Part shown: piece by piece, positions 27,579 to 36,612 of the stretch | Layout: each line of letters starts with the position of its first letter | Position numbering within the stretch: position 1 is the stretch's first letter | Made by a program: the position numbers and the translations under genes | NCBI GenBank assembly: GCA_963772375.1 | Contig: CAVYXG010000004.1 | Coordinates: 595,331-659,330 of the forward strand | DNA: 64,000 nucleotides | Origin: DATBHM01 sp963772375 | GTDB lineage: Bacteria > Actinomycetota > UBA4738 > JACQTL01 | Reading direction: 5' to 3' | Notes under the pieces: model-generated | Seen by the model: the letters and a program-made list of their open reading frames with translations, nothing else | Told to the model about the DNA's origin: nothing | The model's database searches: none

Positions 27579-28253
27579 TCAGGCGACGAGGACGCGCATG
27601 TCGTCGAAGTGCACGTCGGCCGGATCCGAGCTGCCGTTCACGACGACGAACCCGATGCCGCCGGCGGGCAGCGGTGCCTCCCGCGCGCGCTCGTGCGCGG
27701 CGCCCACGACCGTTCCGTTCACCGAGAGCGCGAGTCTGAGCGGGCGTCCGGGGCCTCCGCCCGAGCACTCCGCCTGGAGATCGACGGCGCCCGAACCGAG
27801 CTTCGAGGGATCGAACGTCCCCTTGCCCAGCACCGTCAGTTCCGGACGGCGCACGACCACCCACTGGCCGGATCCCGAGACGGCCAGTTCGTAGAAGCGA
27901 TTGCTCGCGTCGGCCCGGCACGCCAGACCGACCAGGACGTCGCCGGCCGACGGCATCCGCACGACCGTGGCCTCTACCCTGACGTCCCGCTGAACGGTCG
28001 GGAGGTCGGTGAGCGCCGAGATGGACTTCCCGGGATCGACCCCGACCAGGTACGTGCCAGGGGAGAACGATGTGAACCCGCCGGTCAACGCGCCGGCCGG
28101 CCACTGCGACGAGGGTGCGGAGAAGTCGTCTGAGAACACGACGTCGCCAGGCTGCGGCCCTCGGCCGACCGTGAAATACAGGACCGCGAGGCCGGCCGCG
28201 ACCAGCACCACCAGCACGACGACCACCCAGATCCTGAGCCCGAAGATCCGCAT
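27579..28253 (-). CDS. Membrane-anchored hypothetical protein with a jelly-roll/lectin-like domain
   Basis: A 224-residue protein. One membrane segment at residues 6-29 (LRIWVVVVLVVLVAAGLAVL) anchors an outside domain. That domain starts with VVFSDDFSAPSSQWPAG and ends with IGFVVVNGSSDPADVHFDDM, the pattern of concanavalin A/LamG-like beta-sandwich domains that bind sugars or serve as scaffolds. ATG 28253 begins the membrane segment; the longer open frame upstream is an antisense shadow. It lies inside the ribosomal cluster on the same strand as the ribosomal genes. The ligand is unknown. Confidence 0.75.
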   Translation of the reverse strand: MRIFGLRIWVVVVLVVLVAAGLAVLYFTVGRGPQPGDVVFSDDFSAPSSQWPAGALTGGFTSFSPGTYLVGVDPGKSISALTDLPTVQRDVRVEATVVRMPSAGDVLVGLACRADASNRFYELAVSGSGQWVVVRRPELTVLGKGTFDPSKLGSGAVDLQAECSGGGPGRPLRLALSVNGTVVGAAHERAREAPLPAGGIGFVVVNGSSDPADVHFDDMRVLVA

Positions 28254-28565
28254 CGACCCCAGATGCTGACACGCAGGCCTGCTCGCGTGTGCGGTCCCGA
28301 CAAGGAGGTCGGCGGGTCCCGCCCGTTTCGCGGCCTGAGCTTCCCAGTTGCGCGCGGAGGCCGAGCCGGAGACCGTGGAACGACATCGCTCGAATTGCCC
28401 GGGGCATTCGCCGCGCCGCGGGGCACGTGCTCGCCGCGGGGTCGGGCTGGCGAATTGCGCTGTCCCGATGTACGTTCGGTCTCGCTGTTCGGGCCGCACG
28501 GGCTCGTCGCCTGGCCTCTTGGAAGTGGTGGGTCGGGCGCGGGTCCAGTTCCGAAAGGGGGGCAG
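28254..28565. other. 312-base divergent intergenic region
   Basis: Space between the minus-strand jelly-roll gene and the plus-strand secreted protein. It contains two copies of CGAATTGC (near 28390 and 28450) and an AAAGGGGGG ribosome site at the right edge. I see no convincing promoter pair or conserved RNA. Confidence 0.5.
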
Positions 28566-29672
28566 ATGAGAACCCGCGCCACAACTCTCGCCGTGCTGGT
28601 GGCTTCCATCGGCACTGCGGTGCTCGCGATCGCCTCGCCGGCGCAGGCGGCGTGCTCGTGGAGCCTGGTGAAAAGCCCGAATCCCGCCACGTACAGTTCC
28701 CTGTGGGGAGTCGTCTCGACGGCGAACGGGGCATGGGCTGTGGGGAACACGGTCCCGACCAGCGGCCCCCAGGAGCCGCTGGTGGTGCACGCCGGGGCGA
28801 ACGGTGTCTGGCATGTGGTGTCGACCCCGCACCCGCAGGGGGGCGGAGCGCTCGGACACATCGATGGCGTCTCAACCGATCTGTGGGCCGTCGGCAATCG
28901 GACGATCCTGCACGACAACGGCTCCTGGCACATCGTCAAGGTGCCGGCCGCCCTCGCCAGCGGCGGCATCAGCACCGTCGCACGTGTCGCGGCCAAGGAC
29001 GTGTGGCTCGCCGGCTTCGCATCCAACAGCCTGGTGACCCTGCGATGGAACGGGGCGAGGTGGTCGAAAATCTCCTTCCCAGACCCGAGCCCGCATGGCA
29101 CCGGTGCCGACTTCATCCAGGGGCTCTCGACCATTCCGGGTGGCGACCACGTCATCGCGGTCGGAGCCGCCGACTCACACGGGAAGGGGGACGGCGAGCC
29201 GTTTGCGGCGCTCTGGAACGGGTCGAAGTGGAAGCTGATGGACATGGGGAAGGTGCCCGCAACCGCGCCCCTGACCGACGTGTCCGCGGTCTCCGCGACC
29301 AACGCCTGGGCGGCGGGGGCCTCGGGACTGAAGACCGTCGTGCTGCACTGGAACGGGACGAGGTGGGTCACCGTGAAGTCGGCGAGCCCCGACCCGGGCG
29401 GGACCCTGTCCGGGATCTCCGCCGGGAGCGCGAAGTACGTCTGGGGCGCCGGGTCGTGGGCAAGGAACTCGCCGATCGACGCGACGTTGGTCGAGCACCT
29501 GCAGGCCGGGCCCTCGTTCGTGGCGAAGGCCAGCCCGAACCCCGCGAACGCGAGCCTCATTGGACTGGTGGACGTGTCCGTCTTCCCCGGGTCGCCCGTT
29601 GTTTGGGCAGTCGGGTCGTACGCAGTGAGGTCCGGGCCGGGAAACAAGACGCTGATCGAACGCTACTGCTGA
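28566..29672 (+). CDS. Secreted beta-propeller-like repeat protein
   Basis: A 368-residue protein with a signal peptide (hydrophobic 6-22, cleavage after ASPAQA). The mature part repeats units of about 45-50 residues carrying the pattern DVWAVG/WAAG preceded by a W...V/K turn (LWGVVSTANGAWAVG, VSAVSATNAWAAG, ISAGSAKYVWGAG, VVWAVGSYAV), which resembles secreted propeller proteins of actinobacteria. It is the only plus-strand gene interrupting the ribosomal superoperon. AAAGGGGGG lies 3 bases before the ATG. No enzyme motif is seen; adhesion or sugar binding is possible. Confidence 0.75.
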   Translation: MRTRATTLAVLVASIGTAVLAIASPAQAACSWSLVKSPNPATYSSLWGVVSTANGAWAVGNTVPTSGPQEPLVVHAGANGVWHVVSTPHPQGGGALGHIDGVSTDLWAVGNRTILHDNGSWHIVKVPAALASGGISTVARVAAKDVWLAGFASNSLVTLRWNGARWSKISFPDPSPHGTGADFIQGLSTIPGGDHVIAVGAADSHGKGDGEPFAALWNGSKWKLMDMGKVPATAPLTDVSAVSATNAWAAGASGLKTVVLHWNGTRWVTVKSASPDPGGTLSGISAGSAKYVWGAGSWARNSPIDATLVEHLQAGPSFVAKASPNPANASLIGLVDVSVFPGSPVVWAVGSYAVRSGPGNKTLIERYC

Positions 29673-29712
29673 TCGTTCGGAATCCAGCTTCGAAGAACAG
29701 GCCTGACGCGAG

Positions 29713-30465
29713 CTATCGCGCGGTCAGGACCTCGCGGCCATCGGCCGTGAGCGCGATCGTGTGCTCGAAGTGCGCGGACAGGGAGCCGTCCGCGGTGACC
29801 ACGGTCCAGCCGTCCGCCAGCGCCCGGGTCGGCCAGTCGCCCATGTTCACCATGGGCTCGACCGCGATCACCATGCCGCGCTTGAGTTGCAGGCCCTTGC
29901 GGGGCGGGCCGTAGTTCGGGATCTGGGGGTCCTCATGCAGCGCGCGCCCGATTCCATGGCCGACGTACTCGCGAACGACGGCGAACCCGGCGCCCTCCAC
30001 CACCTGCTGCACCGCGTGCCCGATGTCGCCGAGGCGCGCCCCCTCCTTGATCTCGCTGATCCCCGCCTCGAGCGACTCTTCCGTCACCCGGACGAGCTTC
30101 TCCGCCTCGGCGCTGGGCGGCTCACCCACGAACACCGTCACCGCCGAGTCCGCGTGGAACCCCTCCCAGATCGCCCCGAAGTCGAGCGACAGCACGTCGC
30201 CGTCGGCGAGGACGCGCTGCGGCGAAGGGATCCCGTGGACGACCTCGTCGTTCAGCGACGCGCAGATCGACGCCGGGAACCCCCGGTAGCCGAGGAACGA
30301 CGGCGTCGCGCCCTGCGCGCGGATGTACTCCTCGGCCACGGCGTCGAGGTCGGCGGTCGTCCGGCCGGGCGCCACGGCCGCCACGACCCGCTCGATGGTC
30401 CCGGCCGTGATCCGGCCGGCCCGGCGCATCTTCGCGATCTCCTCGTCCGACTTGAGGAAGATCAT
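29713..30465 (-). CDS. map: Methionine aminopeptidase, type I
   Basis: A 250-residue metallopeptidase removing N-terminal methionine from nascent proteins. Metal ligands are visible in LSLDFGAIWEGFHADSAVT (two Asp), GHGIGRALHEDP (His), AVEPMV (Glu) and FEHTIALT (Glu). ATG 30465 begins the typical MIFLKSDEEIAKMRRAGRI, 7 bases after adk. Confidence 0.97.
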   Translation of the reverse strand: MIFLKSDEEIAKMRRAGRITAGTIERVVAAVAPGRTTADLDAVAEEYIRAQGATPSFLGYRGFPASICASLNDEVVHGIPSPQRVLADGDVLSLDFGAIWEGFHADSAVTVFVGEPPSAEAEKLVRVTEESLEAGISEIKEGARLGDIGHAVQQVVEGAGFAVVREYVGHGIGRALHEDPQIPNYGPPRKGLQLKRGMVIAVEPMVNMGDWPTRALADGWTVVTADGSLSAHFEHTIALTADGREVLTAR

Positions 30466-30472
30466 GGCGCGT

Positions 30473-31132
30473 CTACCCCTCTTCCAGCAGGTCCGAGATC
30501 GCGTCGAGCGCCCGCTCGGTGACCTCGTCCTCGGTGCCCTCGGCATCCACCTGGCGGAACAGCCCCCGCTCCCAGAAGTAGAACTCCAGCGGCTCGGTGT
30601 CGTGGTGGTAGACCTCGAGACGGTGGCGGACGGTCTCCTCGGTGTCGTCGTCGCGCCCGTACAGCTCACCGCCGCATGTGTCGCACACGCCCTCCACCCG
30701 CGCAGGGTGGTACTCCATGTTGTACGTTCGCTGGCACCGCTTGCAGGTCCGCCGGCCGGCCAGGCGCTTCACCGCGACCTCGTCCGGGATGACGAACTTC
30801 AGCACCGCGCCGAGCGGCCGGTTCCGCTCCGCGAGGGCGTTCTCCAGGGCCTGCGCCTGCGGGAGCGTCCGGGGGAACCCGTCGAGGATGAACCCGTGGT
30901 GCGCGTCCTCCTCGTCCAGCCGATCCAGGACCATCCGCACCACGACGTCGTCGGGCACCAGCTCGCCCTTGTCCATGTAGGACTTGGCCTCGCGGCCGAG
31001 ATCGGTGTCGCTTCCCACGTTGGCCCGGAAGATGTCGCCCGTCGCGATCAGGGCGAGATCCATGCGGTCGGCGAGGCGGTGGGCTTGTGTGCCCTTCCCC
31101 GCCCCGGGAGGGCCGAACAGGACGACGCGCAT
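30473..31132 (-). CDS. adk: Adenylate kinase
   Basis: A 219-residue enzyme catalysing ATP + AMP = 2 ADP. P-loop GPPGAGKGTQ at 7-16, the AMP-binding GFPRT, and a long LID domain with four cysteines (CKRC and CDTC) for a structural zinc. It lies between secY and map as usual. Confidence 0.98.
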   Translation of the reverse strand: MRVVLFGPPGAGKGTQAHRLADRMDLALIATGDIFRANVGSDTDLGREAKSYMDKGELVPDDVVVRMVLDRLDEEDAHHGFILDGFPRTLPQAQALENALAERNRPLGAVLKFVIPDEVAVKRLAGRRTCKRCQRTYNMEYHPARVEGVCDTCGGELYGRDDDTEETVRHRLEVYHHDTEPLEFYFWERGLFRQVDAEGTEDEVTERALDAISDLLEEG

Positions 31133-31138
31133 GGGCGG

Positions 31139-32440
31139 CTACCTCAGGAAGCCCTCGTAGTGGCGCATCATCAGCTGCGATTCCAGCTGCTTCATGGTCT
31201 CGAGCGCCACCCCGACGGTGATCAGGATCGCCGTGCCCCCGAACGGGAACTGCGGGATCGAGTACAGCGCCAGGAAGATCGAGGGCAGGAGCGCGATCGA
31301 CGCCAGGAACAACGACCCGGGCAGTGTGATGCGCACCAGGATGTTGTTCAGGTAGTCGGCCGTGGGTTTCCCGGGCCGGATGCCCGGGATGAATCCGCCG
31401 TACTTGCGGATGTTGTCGGCCGTGTCCACGGGATTGAACTGGATGGCCGTGTAGAAGTACGCGAAGAACACGACCATCAACCCGTACAACAACAGGTAGA
31501 TCGGGCTCGACTGCGAGTTCAGGTTGTTGTTCACGAAGTTGCTGAACCACCCGGCGTGGTACACCGAGGCGAGCAGCGTCGGGAAGTACAGGACCGACGA
31601 CGCGAAGATGATCGGGATGACGCCCGCCTGGTTCACCTTGAGGGGGATGTACGTCGACTGCCCGCCCATCATGCGCCGCCCGACCACGCGTTTGGCGTAC
31701 TGGACAGGGATCCTGCGCTGGCCCTGTTCGATGAACACCACCGCCAGGATGATCCCGATCGCGAGCGCGAGGATGATGTAGAACTTCAGCGCCCCGGCCT
31801 GCTGGTAGATCGCCACGCCCTGGGTGGGCAGCCGCGAGATGACGCTCGTGAAGATGAGGATCGACATCCCGTTGCCGATACCCCGCTGGGTGATGAGCTC
31901 ACCCATCCACATGATCATCGCGGTGCCGGCTGTCAGCGTGAGCACGATCAGCGAGATGTGGGCGGCGTCGAAGTCCTGCGGCGGGATGATGTTCGCCGGC
32001 GAGCCGTTGTTCACGTTGAACGTGTTGTTGAACAGGAACACGAGCCCCGTTGACTGCAGGATGGCCAGCGTGACCGTCATGTAGCGGGTCCACTGGGTGA
32101 TCTTCTTGATCCCCACTTCGCCCTGCTTCTGCCACTGCTCGAGCTTGGGGATCACGACGGTCAGCAGCTGCATGATGATCGAGCTGGTGATGTACGGCAT
32201 GATCCCGAGCGCGAATACCGCCATGCGGGTCAGCGCGCCGCCCGAGAACAGGTTGATGAAGTTCAGGAACCCCTGGTTCGCCCCGGACGCCCCCTCTGTG
32301 TCGACCGCGAGCGCGTGCACGTTCACCACCGGGACAGGGATGTGGGACCCCACGCGGTACACGAAGATCATGAACAGCGTGAAGAGGATCTTCTTCCGAA
32401 GATCGGGAATCTTGAATGCGTTGACGAAGGCTCTCAGCAC
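31139..32440 (-). CDS. secY: Preprotein translocase subunit SecY
   Basis: A 433-residue membrane protein with 10 segments, the channel of the Sec translocon. Visible signatures are FNPVDTADNIRKYGGFIPGIRPGK in the cytoplasmic loop and YITSSIIMQLLTVVIP near segment 2. Normal length. It is preceded by rplO and followed by adk after 6 bases. Confidence 0.98.
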   Translation of the reverse strand: MLRAFVNAFKIPDLRKKILFTLFMIFVYRVGSHIPVPVVNVHALAVDTEGASGANQGFLNFINLFSGGALTRMAVFALGIMPYITSSIIMQLLTVVIPKLEQWQKQGEVGIKKITQWTRYMTVTLAILQSTGLVFLFNNTFNVNNGSPANIIPPQDFDAAHISLIVLTLTAGTAMIMWMGELITQRGIGNGMSILIFTSVISRLPTQGVAIYQQAGALKFYIILALAIGIILAVVFIEQGQRRIPVQYAKRVVGRRMMGGQSTYIPLKVNQAGVIPIIFASSVLYFPTLLASVYHAGWFSNFVNNNLNSQSSPIYLLLYGLMVVFFAYFYTAIQFNPVDTADNIRKYGGFIPGIRPGKPTADYLNNILVRITLPGSLFLASIALLPSIFLALYSIPQFPFGGTAILITVGVALETMKQLESQLMMRHYEGFLR

Positions 32441-32479
32441 CGGCGGTTCCCCATGGTACCCGACACCCTCCGGAACGGA

Positions 32480-32920
32480 CTAGCCGATCACCTCGGCGGT
32501 TCCGCCCGCCTGCTCGATCTTCTCCTTTGCCGCGGCCGAGAAGGCATGCGCCTTGACCGTGAGCGCACGGTCGATCTCGCCCCTGGCCAGTACCTTGACG
32601 GGTGCCCCGCCCCGGACCACGCCGCGCGCGACCATGGACTCCGGGTCCACCTCGGCCCCGGCGTCGTAGACCTTCGCCAGGCGCTCGAGGTTGACGACCT
32701 GGAACTCAACCCGGTTGGGATTGGTGAAGCCCTTCAGCTTGGGAACGCGGCGGGCGAGGGGCATCTGGCCGCCCTCGAACCCCTGCTTGGACTGGTGGCG
32801 GGCCCCCCAGCCCTTCGTGCCGCGGCCGGCGGTCTTGCCCCGCCCGGCGGCCTCGCCGCGACCGACGCGCTTGCGGTCGCGCCGCGATCCGGGCGCCGGC
32901 TTCAGATGGTGCAGTTTCAT
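32480..32920 (-). CDS. rplO: 50S ribosomal protein L15
   Basis: A 146-residue L15 (MKLHHLKPAPGSRRDRKRVGR, GRGTKGWGARHQSKQGFEGGQ, LPRRVPKLKGF-like segment). The ATG at 32920 overlaps the rpmD stop by 4 bases. Confidence 0.97.
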   Translation of the reverse strand: MKLHHLKPAPGSRRDRKRVGRGEAAGRGKTAGRGTKGWGARHQSKQGFEGGQMPLARRVPKLKGFTNPNRVEFQVVNLERLAKVYDAGAEVDPESMVARGVVRGGAPVKVLARGEIDRALTVKAHAFSAAAKEKIEQAGGTAEVIG

Positions 32921-33102
32921 CCCTCGACCTCTTCCACTTCCACCAGGTGGCTCACCTTGGCGATCATGCCCCGAATCTCGGGGCGGTCCTCCTTGATCAC
33001 GGAGTCGTTGATGCGATGCAGGCCCAGCCGGCGGACCGTGTCCTTCTGGTCGCGTGGCCGGTCGATCACGCTGCGGCGCTGGGTCACCCTGAGCTTCGCC
33101 AT
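32917..33102 (-). CDS. rpmD: 50S ribosomal protein L30
   Basis: A 61-residue L30 (AKLRVTQRRSVIDRP, LGLHRINDSV, IRGMIAKVSHLVEVEEV). ATG 33102 was preferred to the upstream GTG at 33108 because GGAGG lies 7 bases before the ATG but only 1 before the GTG. Confidence 0.95.
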   Translation of the reverse strand: MAKLRVTQRRSVIDRPRDQKDTVRRLGLHRINDSVIKEDRPEIRGMIAKVSHLVEVEEVEG

Positions 33103-33104
33103 GG

Positions 33105-33713
33105 TCACGCCTCCGAGGAGCCCTCGTTCGGGTCGAACACCTGGCTCTCGGCGCGACGGGCCTCGCGTCGGGCCTCCGCCGCCGCGACCGCGTCCAGCAT
33201 CGGTTTGGGCGCCACCTCGTGGACCTCACGGCCCCGCAGGCGGGCGACGTGCTCCGGCCGGCGGAGCTGCTTCAGCCCGGCCACCGTGGCGTGCACGATG
33301 TTGATCGGGTTCCCCGAGCCCAGCGACTTCGACAGGATGTCGGTGATGCCGGCGCACTCGACCACCGCACGGACGGGCCCCCCGGCGATGACGCCGGTCC
33401 CCGGCGCGGCCGGCTTCAGCAGGACCACGCCGGCCCCGTCCTCGCCCGTCACCTGATGCGGGATCGTCGAGCCCATGAGGGGCACGTCGAACATCCGCTT
33501 CTTGGCCTCCTCCGACCCCTTCTGGATCGCGGCGGGGACCTCCTTGGCCTTGCCGTAGCCCACGCCGACCCGTCCGGCACCGTCGCCGATCACGACGAGC
33601 GCGGCGAACGAGAACCGCCGGCCGCCCTTCACGACCTTGGCGACGCGGTTGATGGTGACCACGCGCTCCTCGAGCCCGCTCCGCTGGTCCGCGGGGGCGT
33701 CGTACCGCCTCAA
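33105..33713 (-). CDS. rpsE: 30S ribosomal protein S5
   Basis: A 202-residue S5 with VVTINRVAKVVKGGRRFSFAA, GYGKAKEVPAAIQKG and GSGNPINIVHATVAGLKQL. Starts with TTG overlapping the rplR stop (TTGA). The C-terminal 30 residues are an Ala/Arg/Glu-rich extension. Confidence 0.97.
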   Translation of the reverse strand: MRRYDAPADQRSGLEERVVTINRVAKVVKGGRRFSFAALVVIGDGAGRVGVGYGKAKEVPAAIQKGSEEAKKRMFDVPLMGSTIPHQVTGEDGAGVVLLKPAAPGTGVIAGGPVRAVVECAGITDILSKSLGSGNPINIVHATVAGLKQLRRPEHVARLRGREVHEVAPKPMLDAVAAAEARREARRAESQVFDPNEGSSEA

Positions 33714-34060
33714 ATCGCCAACCCTCCCTCACGTGCTCCGTCGGCCAGGGCCGCCACGCGACCGTGGTACAGCCGGCCGCCCCGGTCGAACACCGCGCGA
33801 TCGATGCCGGCCTCCCTGGCCCGCTGCGCGAGCAGACCGCCGACGGCCTTGGCCCTCGCCGTCTTGTCGCCCTCGGCCTTCACCTCGCCGTCCGACGCGC
33901 TCGCGACCGTTCGCGCGGCGACGTCGTCGATGAGCTGGGCGTAGACGTGGCGGTTCGAACGGTACACGGCCAGACGGGGCACGCCGGCCGTGCCGCTCAC
34001 GTGCTTGCGCACGCGGGCGTGGCGGCGCACGCGGGCCCGGCGCTTGGTCGTGGCGTCCAC
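33710..34060 (-). CDS. rplR: 50S ribosomal protein L18
   Basis: A 116-residue L18 (RVRRHARVRKHVSGTAGVPRL, RSNRHVYAQLIDD, DRGGRLYHGRVAALADGARE). GTG at 34060 overlaps the rplF stop by one base. Confidence 0.97.
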   Translation of the reverse strand: MDATTKRRARVRRHARVRKHVSGTAGVPRLAVYRSNRHVYAQLIDDVAARTVASASDGEVKAEGDKTARAKAVGGLLAQRAREAGIDRAVFDRGGRLYHGRVAALADGAREGGLAI

Positions 34061-34605
34061 TACTTCGCTCCCTTCGCGGCCTTCCCGGCCTTCTTCCGGA
34101 CGAACTCGCCCTCGTATCGCACGCCCTTGCCCTTGTACGGCTCGGGCTTGCGGATCTTCCGGATGTTCGCGGCGGTCTCGCCCACCTGCTGCTTGTCGAT
34201 GCCCTTCACCGTGATCCGGGTCGGCGACGGCACCTCGAACTCGATCCCCTTCGGCGCCGGCACGTGGACCGGGTGGCTGAACCCGAGCGCGAGCTCGAGA
34301 TCGGACCCCTTCAGCGCGGCACGGTATCCGACACCCACGATCTCGAGGCGCTTCTCGTACCCCCTGGTCACGCCCTCGACCATGTTGGCGATGAGCGTGC
34401 GGGTGAGCCCGTGCAGACCGCGATGGAACCCGTCGTCCGCGGTCCGATCGACCACGATCGTCCCGTCGTCCTTGGTGATCGTCACCTCGGAGTGGAACGT
34501 CTGCTCGAGCGAGCCCCGTGGGCCGGTCACGGCCACGCGCGCGCCGTCCACGACGACGTCGACGCCGCCGGGGATCTCGATGGGCTGCTTTCCGATACGA
34601 CTCAC
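34060..34605 (-). CDS. rplF: 50S ribosomal protein L6
   Basis: A 181-residue L6 (MSRIGKQPIEIPGGV, the second-domain LGFSHPV, DKQQVGETAANIRKIRKPEPY, KGKGVRYEGEFVRKKAGK). Normal length. Confidence 0.98.
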   Translation of the reverse strand: MSRIGKQPIEIPGGVDVVVDGARVAVTGPRGSLEQTFHSEVTITKDDGTIVVDRTADDGFHRGLHGLTRTLIANMVEGVTRGYEKRLEIVGVGYRAALKGSDLELALGFSHPVHVPAPKGIEFEVPSPTRITVKGIDKQQVGETAANIRKIRKPEPYKGKGVRYEGEFVRKKAGKAAKGAK

Positions 34606-34617
34606 GGTGCTCCACTC

Positions 34618-35031
34618 CTACCAGACGAACGCCAGCACTTCGCCGCCGAGGCCGGCCCGGGCGGCGTCCCGGTCGGTCATCAGGCCCTTCGACGTGCTCA
34701 CGATGGCGATGCCGAGGCCGCCCATCACGCGCGGCAGCCCGTCGCGCTTCGCGTACACGCGGCGACCGGGCTTCGACACCCGCTTCAGGCCGGTGATGGT
34801 GCGCTCCCGGCCTTTGCTGTACTTCAGCACGATGCGGATGGCCGACTCGACTCCCTCGCCCTCGCGCACGAAGGACTCCACGTAGCCCTCCTTGGTGAGC
34901 AGACCGGCCAGGGCCTCGTTCATCTTGGAGGCCGGCACGAGCACCTCGTCTGAGGTCGCGATGTTCGCGTTGCGGATCCGCGTGAGCATGTCCGCGATCG
35001 GGTCGGTGACGTTGGTCGCGAGCCTCACCAT
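34618..35031 (-). CDS. rpsH: 30S ribosomal protein S8
   Basis: A 137-residue S8 (TDPIADMLTRIRNANIA, SKPGRRVYAKRDGLPRVMGG, GIAIVSTSKGLMTDRDAARAG). ATG 35031 overlaps the 3' end of rpsN by 7 bases. Confidence 0.97.
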   Translation of the reverse strand: MVRLATNVTDPIADMLTRIRNANIATSDEVLVPASKMNEALAGLLTKEGYVESFVREGEGVESAIRIVLKYSKGRERTITGLKRVSKPGRRVYAKRDGLPRVMGGLGIAIVSTSKGLMTDRDAARAGLGGEVLAFVW

Positions 35032-35210
35032 GACGACTTCGTCACCCCCGGCAGCTCGCCGGCGTGCGCGAGCTCGCGGAAGCAGATGCGGCACAGCAGG
35101 AACTTGCGGTACACGGCGCGGGAACGCCCGCACCGGCGGCACCGCGTGTAGTACCGGACGCCGAACTTCGGCTGCCGCTGCTGCTTGTTGACCAGTGCCT
35201 TCTTCGCCAT
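35025..35210 (-). CDS. rpsN: 30S ribosomal protein S14, type Z (zinc-binding)
   Basis: A 61-residue short S14 with two CXXC pairs (CRRC and CRIC), which marks the zinc form common in actinobacteria and firmicutes. Standard place between rplE and rpsH. Confidence 0.97.
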   Translation of the reverse strand: MAKKALVNKQQRQPKFGVRYYTRCRRCGRSRAVYRKFLLCRICFRELAHAGELPGVTKSSW

Positions 35211-35226
35211 CTCTCGGTACCCCTGC

Positions 35227-35904
35227 CTAGGAAGCTGCCGCCGCGGAAACGGCCGGGGCGCCCTGGAGCGGGAACCCCAGCGCGAGCAGCAGCGCCCGCC
35301 CCTCCTCGTCGGTCGTGGCCGTGGTGACCACGGTGATGTCCATGCCCCGGACCTTGACCACCTTGTCGTAGTCGATCTCCGGGAAGATCAGCTGCTCGGT
35401 CACGCCGATCGTGTAGTTTCCGCGGCCGTCGAACGCGTTCGGCGCCAGCCCCCGGAAGTCCCGGATCCGCGGGAGCGCGATCGAGAGCAGCCGGTCGAGG
35501 AACTCCCACATCCGGTCGCCCCGCAGGGTGACCTTGGCTCCGATCGACATGCCCTCGCGAAGCTTGAACCCGGCGATCGACTTGCGCGCCTTCGTGATCA
35601 TGACCTTCTGGCCCGTGATGATCTGGAGGTCCTCCACGGCCGCGTCGAGCAAGCGCGCTTCGCGGACGGCTTCGCCCACGCCCATGTTCACCACGATCTT
35701 CTCGAGGCGCGGCACCTGCATCGGGTTCGTGTAGCCGCGGTCGGCCATGATCCTCTGCACGAGCTCCTGGCGGTAGCGCGTCTTGAGGCGCGGCACGTAG
35801 TCGCGCTTGGGCGCGCCCTTGGAGGGCGCCTTCGCCCGCTGCTTCGAGCGCGCGCTCGGCTTGGGCGCGGCCTCGGTCGCCTGTTCGGTGTCCTGCTCGC
35901 TCAC
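35227..35904 (-). CDS. rplE: 50S ribosomal protein L5 with an N-terminal extension
   Basis: A 225-residue L5; the usual length is about 180-190. Conserved L5 begins at about residue 38 (YVPRLKTRYRQELVQRI) and includes EKIVVNMGVGEA, GLAPNAFDGRGNYTIGV and FPEIDYDKV. The first 37 residues are a charged Ala/Lys/Pro tail. GTG 35904 overlaps the rplX stop (GTGA), supporting this start. Confidence 0.95.
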   Translation of the reverse strand: MSEQDTEQATEAAPKPSARSKQRAKAPSKGAPKRDYVPRLKTRYRQELVQRIMADRGYTNPMQVPRLEKIVVNMGVGEAVREARLLDAAVEDLQIITGQKVMITKARKSIAGFKLREGMSIGAKVTLRGDRMWEFLDRLLSIALPRIRDFRGLAPNAFDGRGNYTIGVTEQLIFPEIDYDKVVKVRGMDITVVTTATTDEEGRALLLALGFPLQGAPAVSAAAAS

Positions 35905-36236
35905 AGATCCGCTCCACACTGCTTGCACACGCGGGCCTTGTGACCGGCGTCGACCCGGTGGCCGACCCGCGTCGGCTTGTTGCACGTCCCGCACACCACC
36001 TGCACGTTCGAGATGGAGATGGGCTGCTCCATGTCGATGATCCCGCCCTGCTGCAGGGTCTGGCCGGACGTCGAGCGCTTGCTCCCGGTGCGGGTGTGCT
36101 TCCTGGCGCGCCCCGCCCCCTCGACGAGCACGAGTCCCTTGCGAGGGTCGACCCGGACGACCCTGCCCTGGTGGCCGACGTCCTTGCCGGTGATCACCTT
36201 GACGGTGTCATCCTTCCTGATGTCCACGCCTGACAT
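35901..36236 (-). CDS. rplX: 50S ribosomal protein L24
   Basis: A 111-residue L24 (IRKDDTVKVITGKDVGHQGRV, IDMEQPISISNVQVVC, RVGHRV). It also has a CGTC/CKQC pair that could bind zinc. The ATG lies 2 bases after rplN. Confidence 0.97.
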   Translation of the reverse strand: MSGVDIRKDDTVKVITGKDVGHQGRVVRVDPRKGLVLVEGAGRARKHTRTGSKRSTSGQTLQQGGIIDMEQPISISNVQVVCGTCNKPTRVGHRVDAGHKARVCKQCGADL

Positions 36237-36238
36237 GG

Positions 36239-36607
36239 CTACAGCACCTCCGGGGCCAACGAGATGATCTTCATGAACCGCTTCTCGCGGAGCTCCCGGG
36301 CCACCGGCCCGAAGATGCGTGTGCCGCGGGGGTTCCGCTGGTCGTTGATCAGCACGACCGCGTTGTCGTCGAACTTGATGTAGGAACCGTCCTGCCTGCG
36401 GCGTTCCTTGGCGGTCCGGACGACGACCGCCTTGACGACCTCGCCCTTCTTCGCCGTGCCGCCGGGGATGGCGTCCTTCACCGAGGCCACGATGATGTCG
36501 CCCAGGCTCGCGTACCGGCGGCCGGAGCCACCGAGGACGCGGATGCACAGGACCTCCTTGGCCCCGGTGTTGTCCGCCACCTTGCAACGGGTTTCCTGCT
36601 GTATCAC
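36239..36607 (-). CDS. rplN: 50S ribosomal protein L14
   Basis: A 122-residue L14 (MIQQETRCKVADNTGAKEV, FDDNAVVLINDQRNPRGTRI, FMKIISLAPEVL). GTG start. Its Shine-Dalgarno sequence is the edge of the structured repeat that fills the space to rpsQ. Confidence 0.98.
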   Translation of the reverse strand: MIQQETRCKVADNTGAKEVLCIRVLGGSGRRYASLGDIIVASVKDAIPGGTAKKGEVVKAVVVRTAKERRRQDGSYIKFDDNAVVLINDQRNPRGTRIFGPVARELREKRFMKIISLAPEVL

Positions 36608-36612
36608 CTGTT

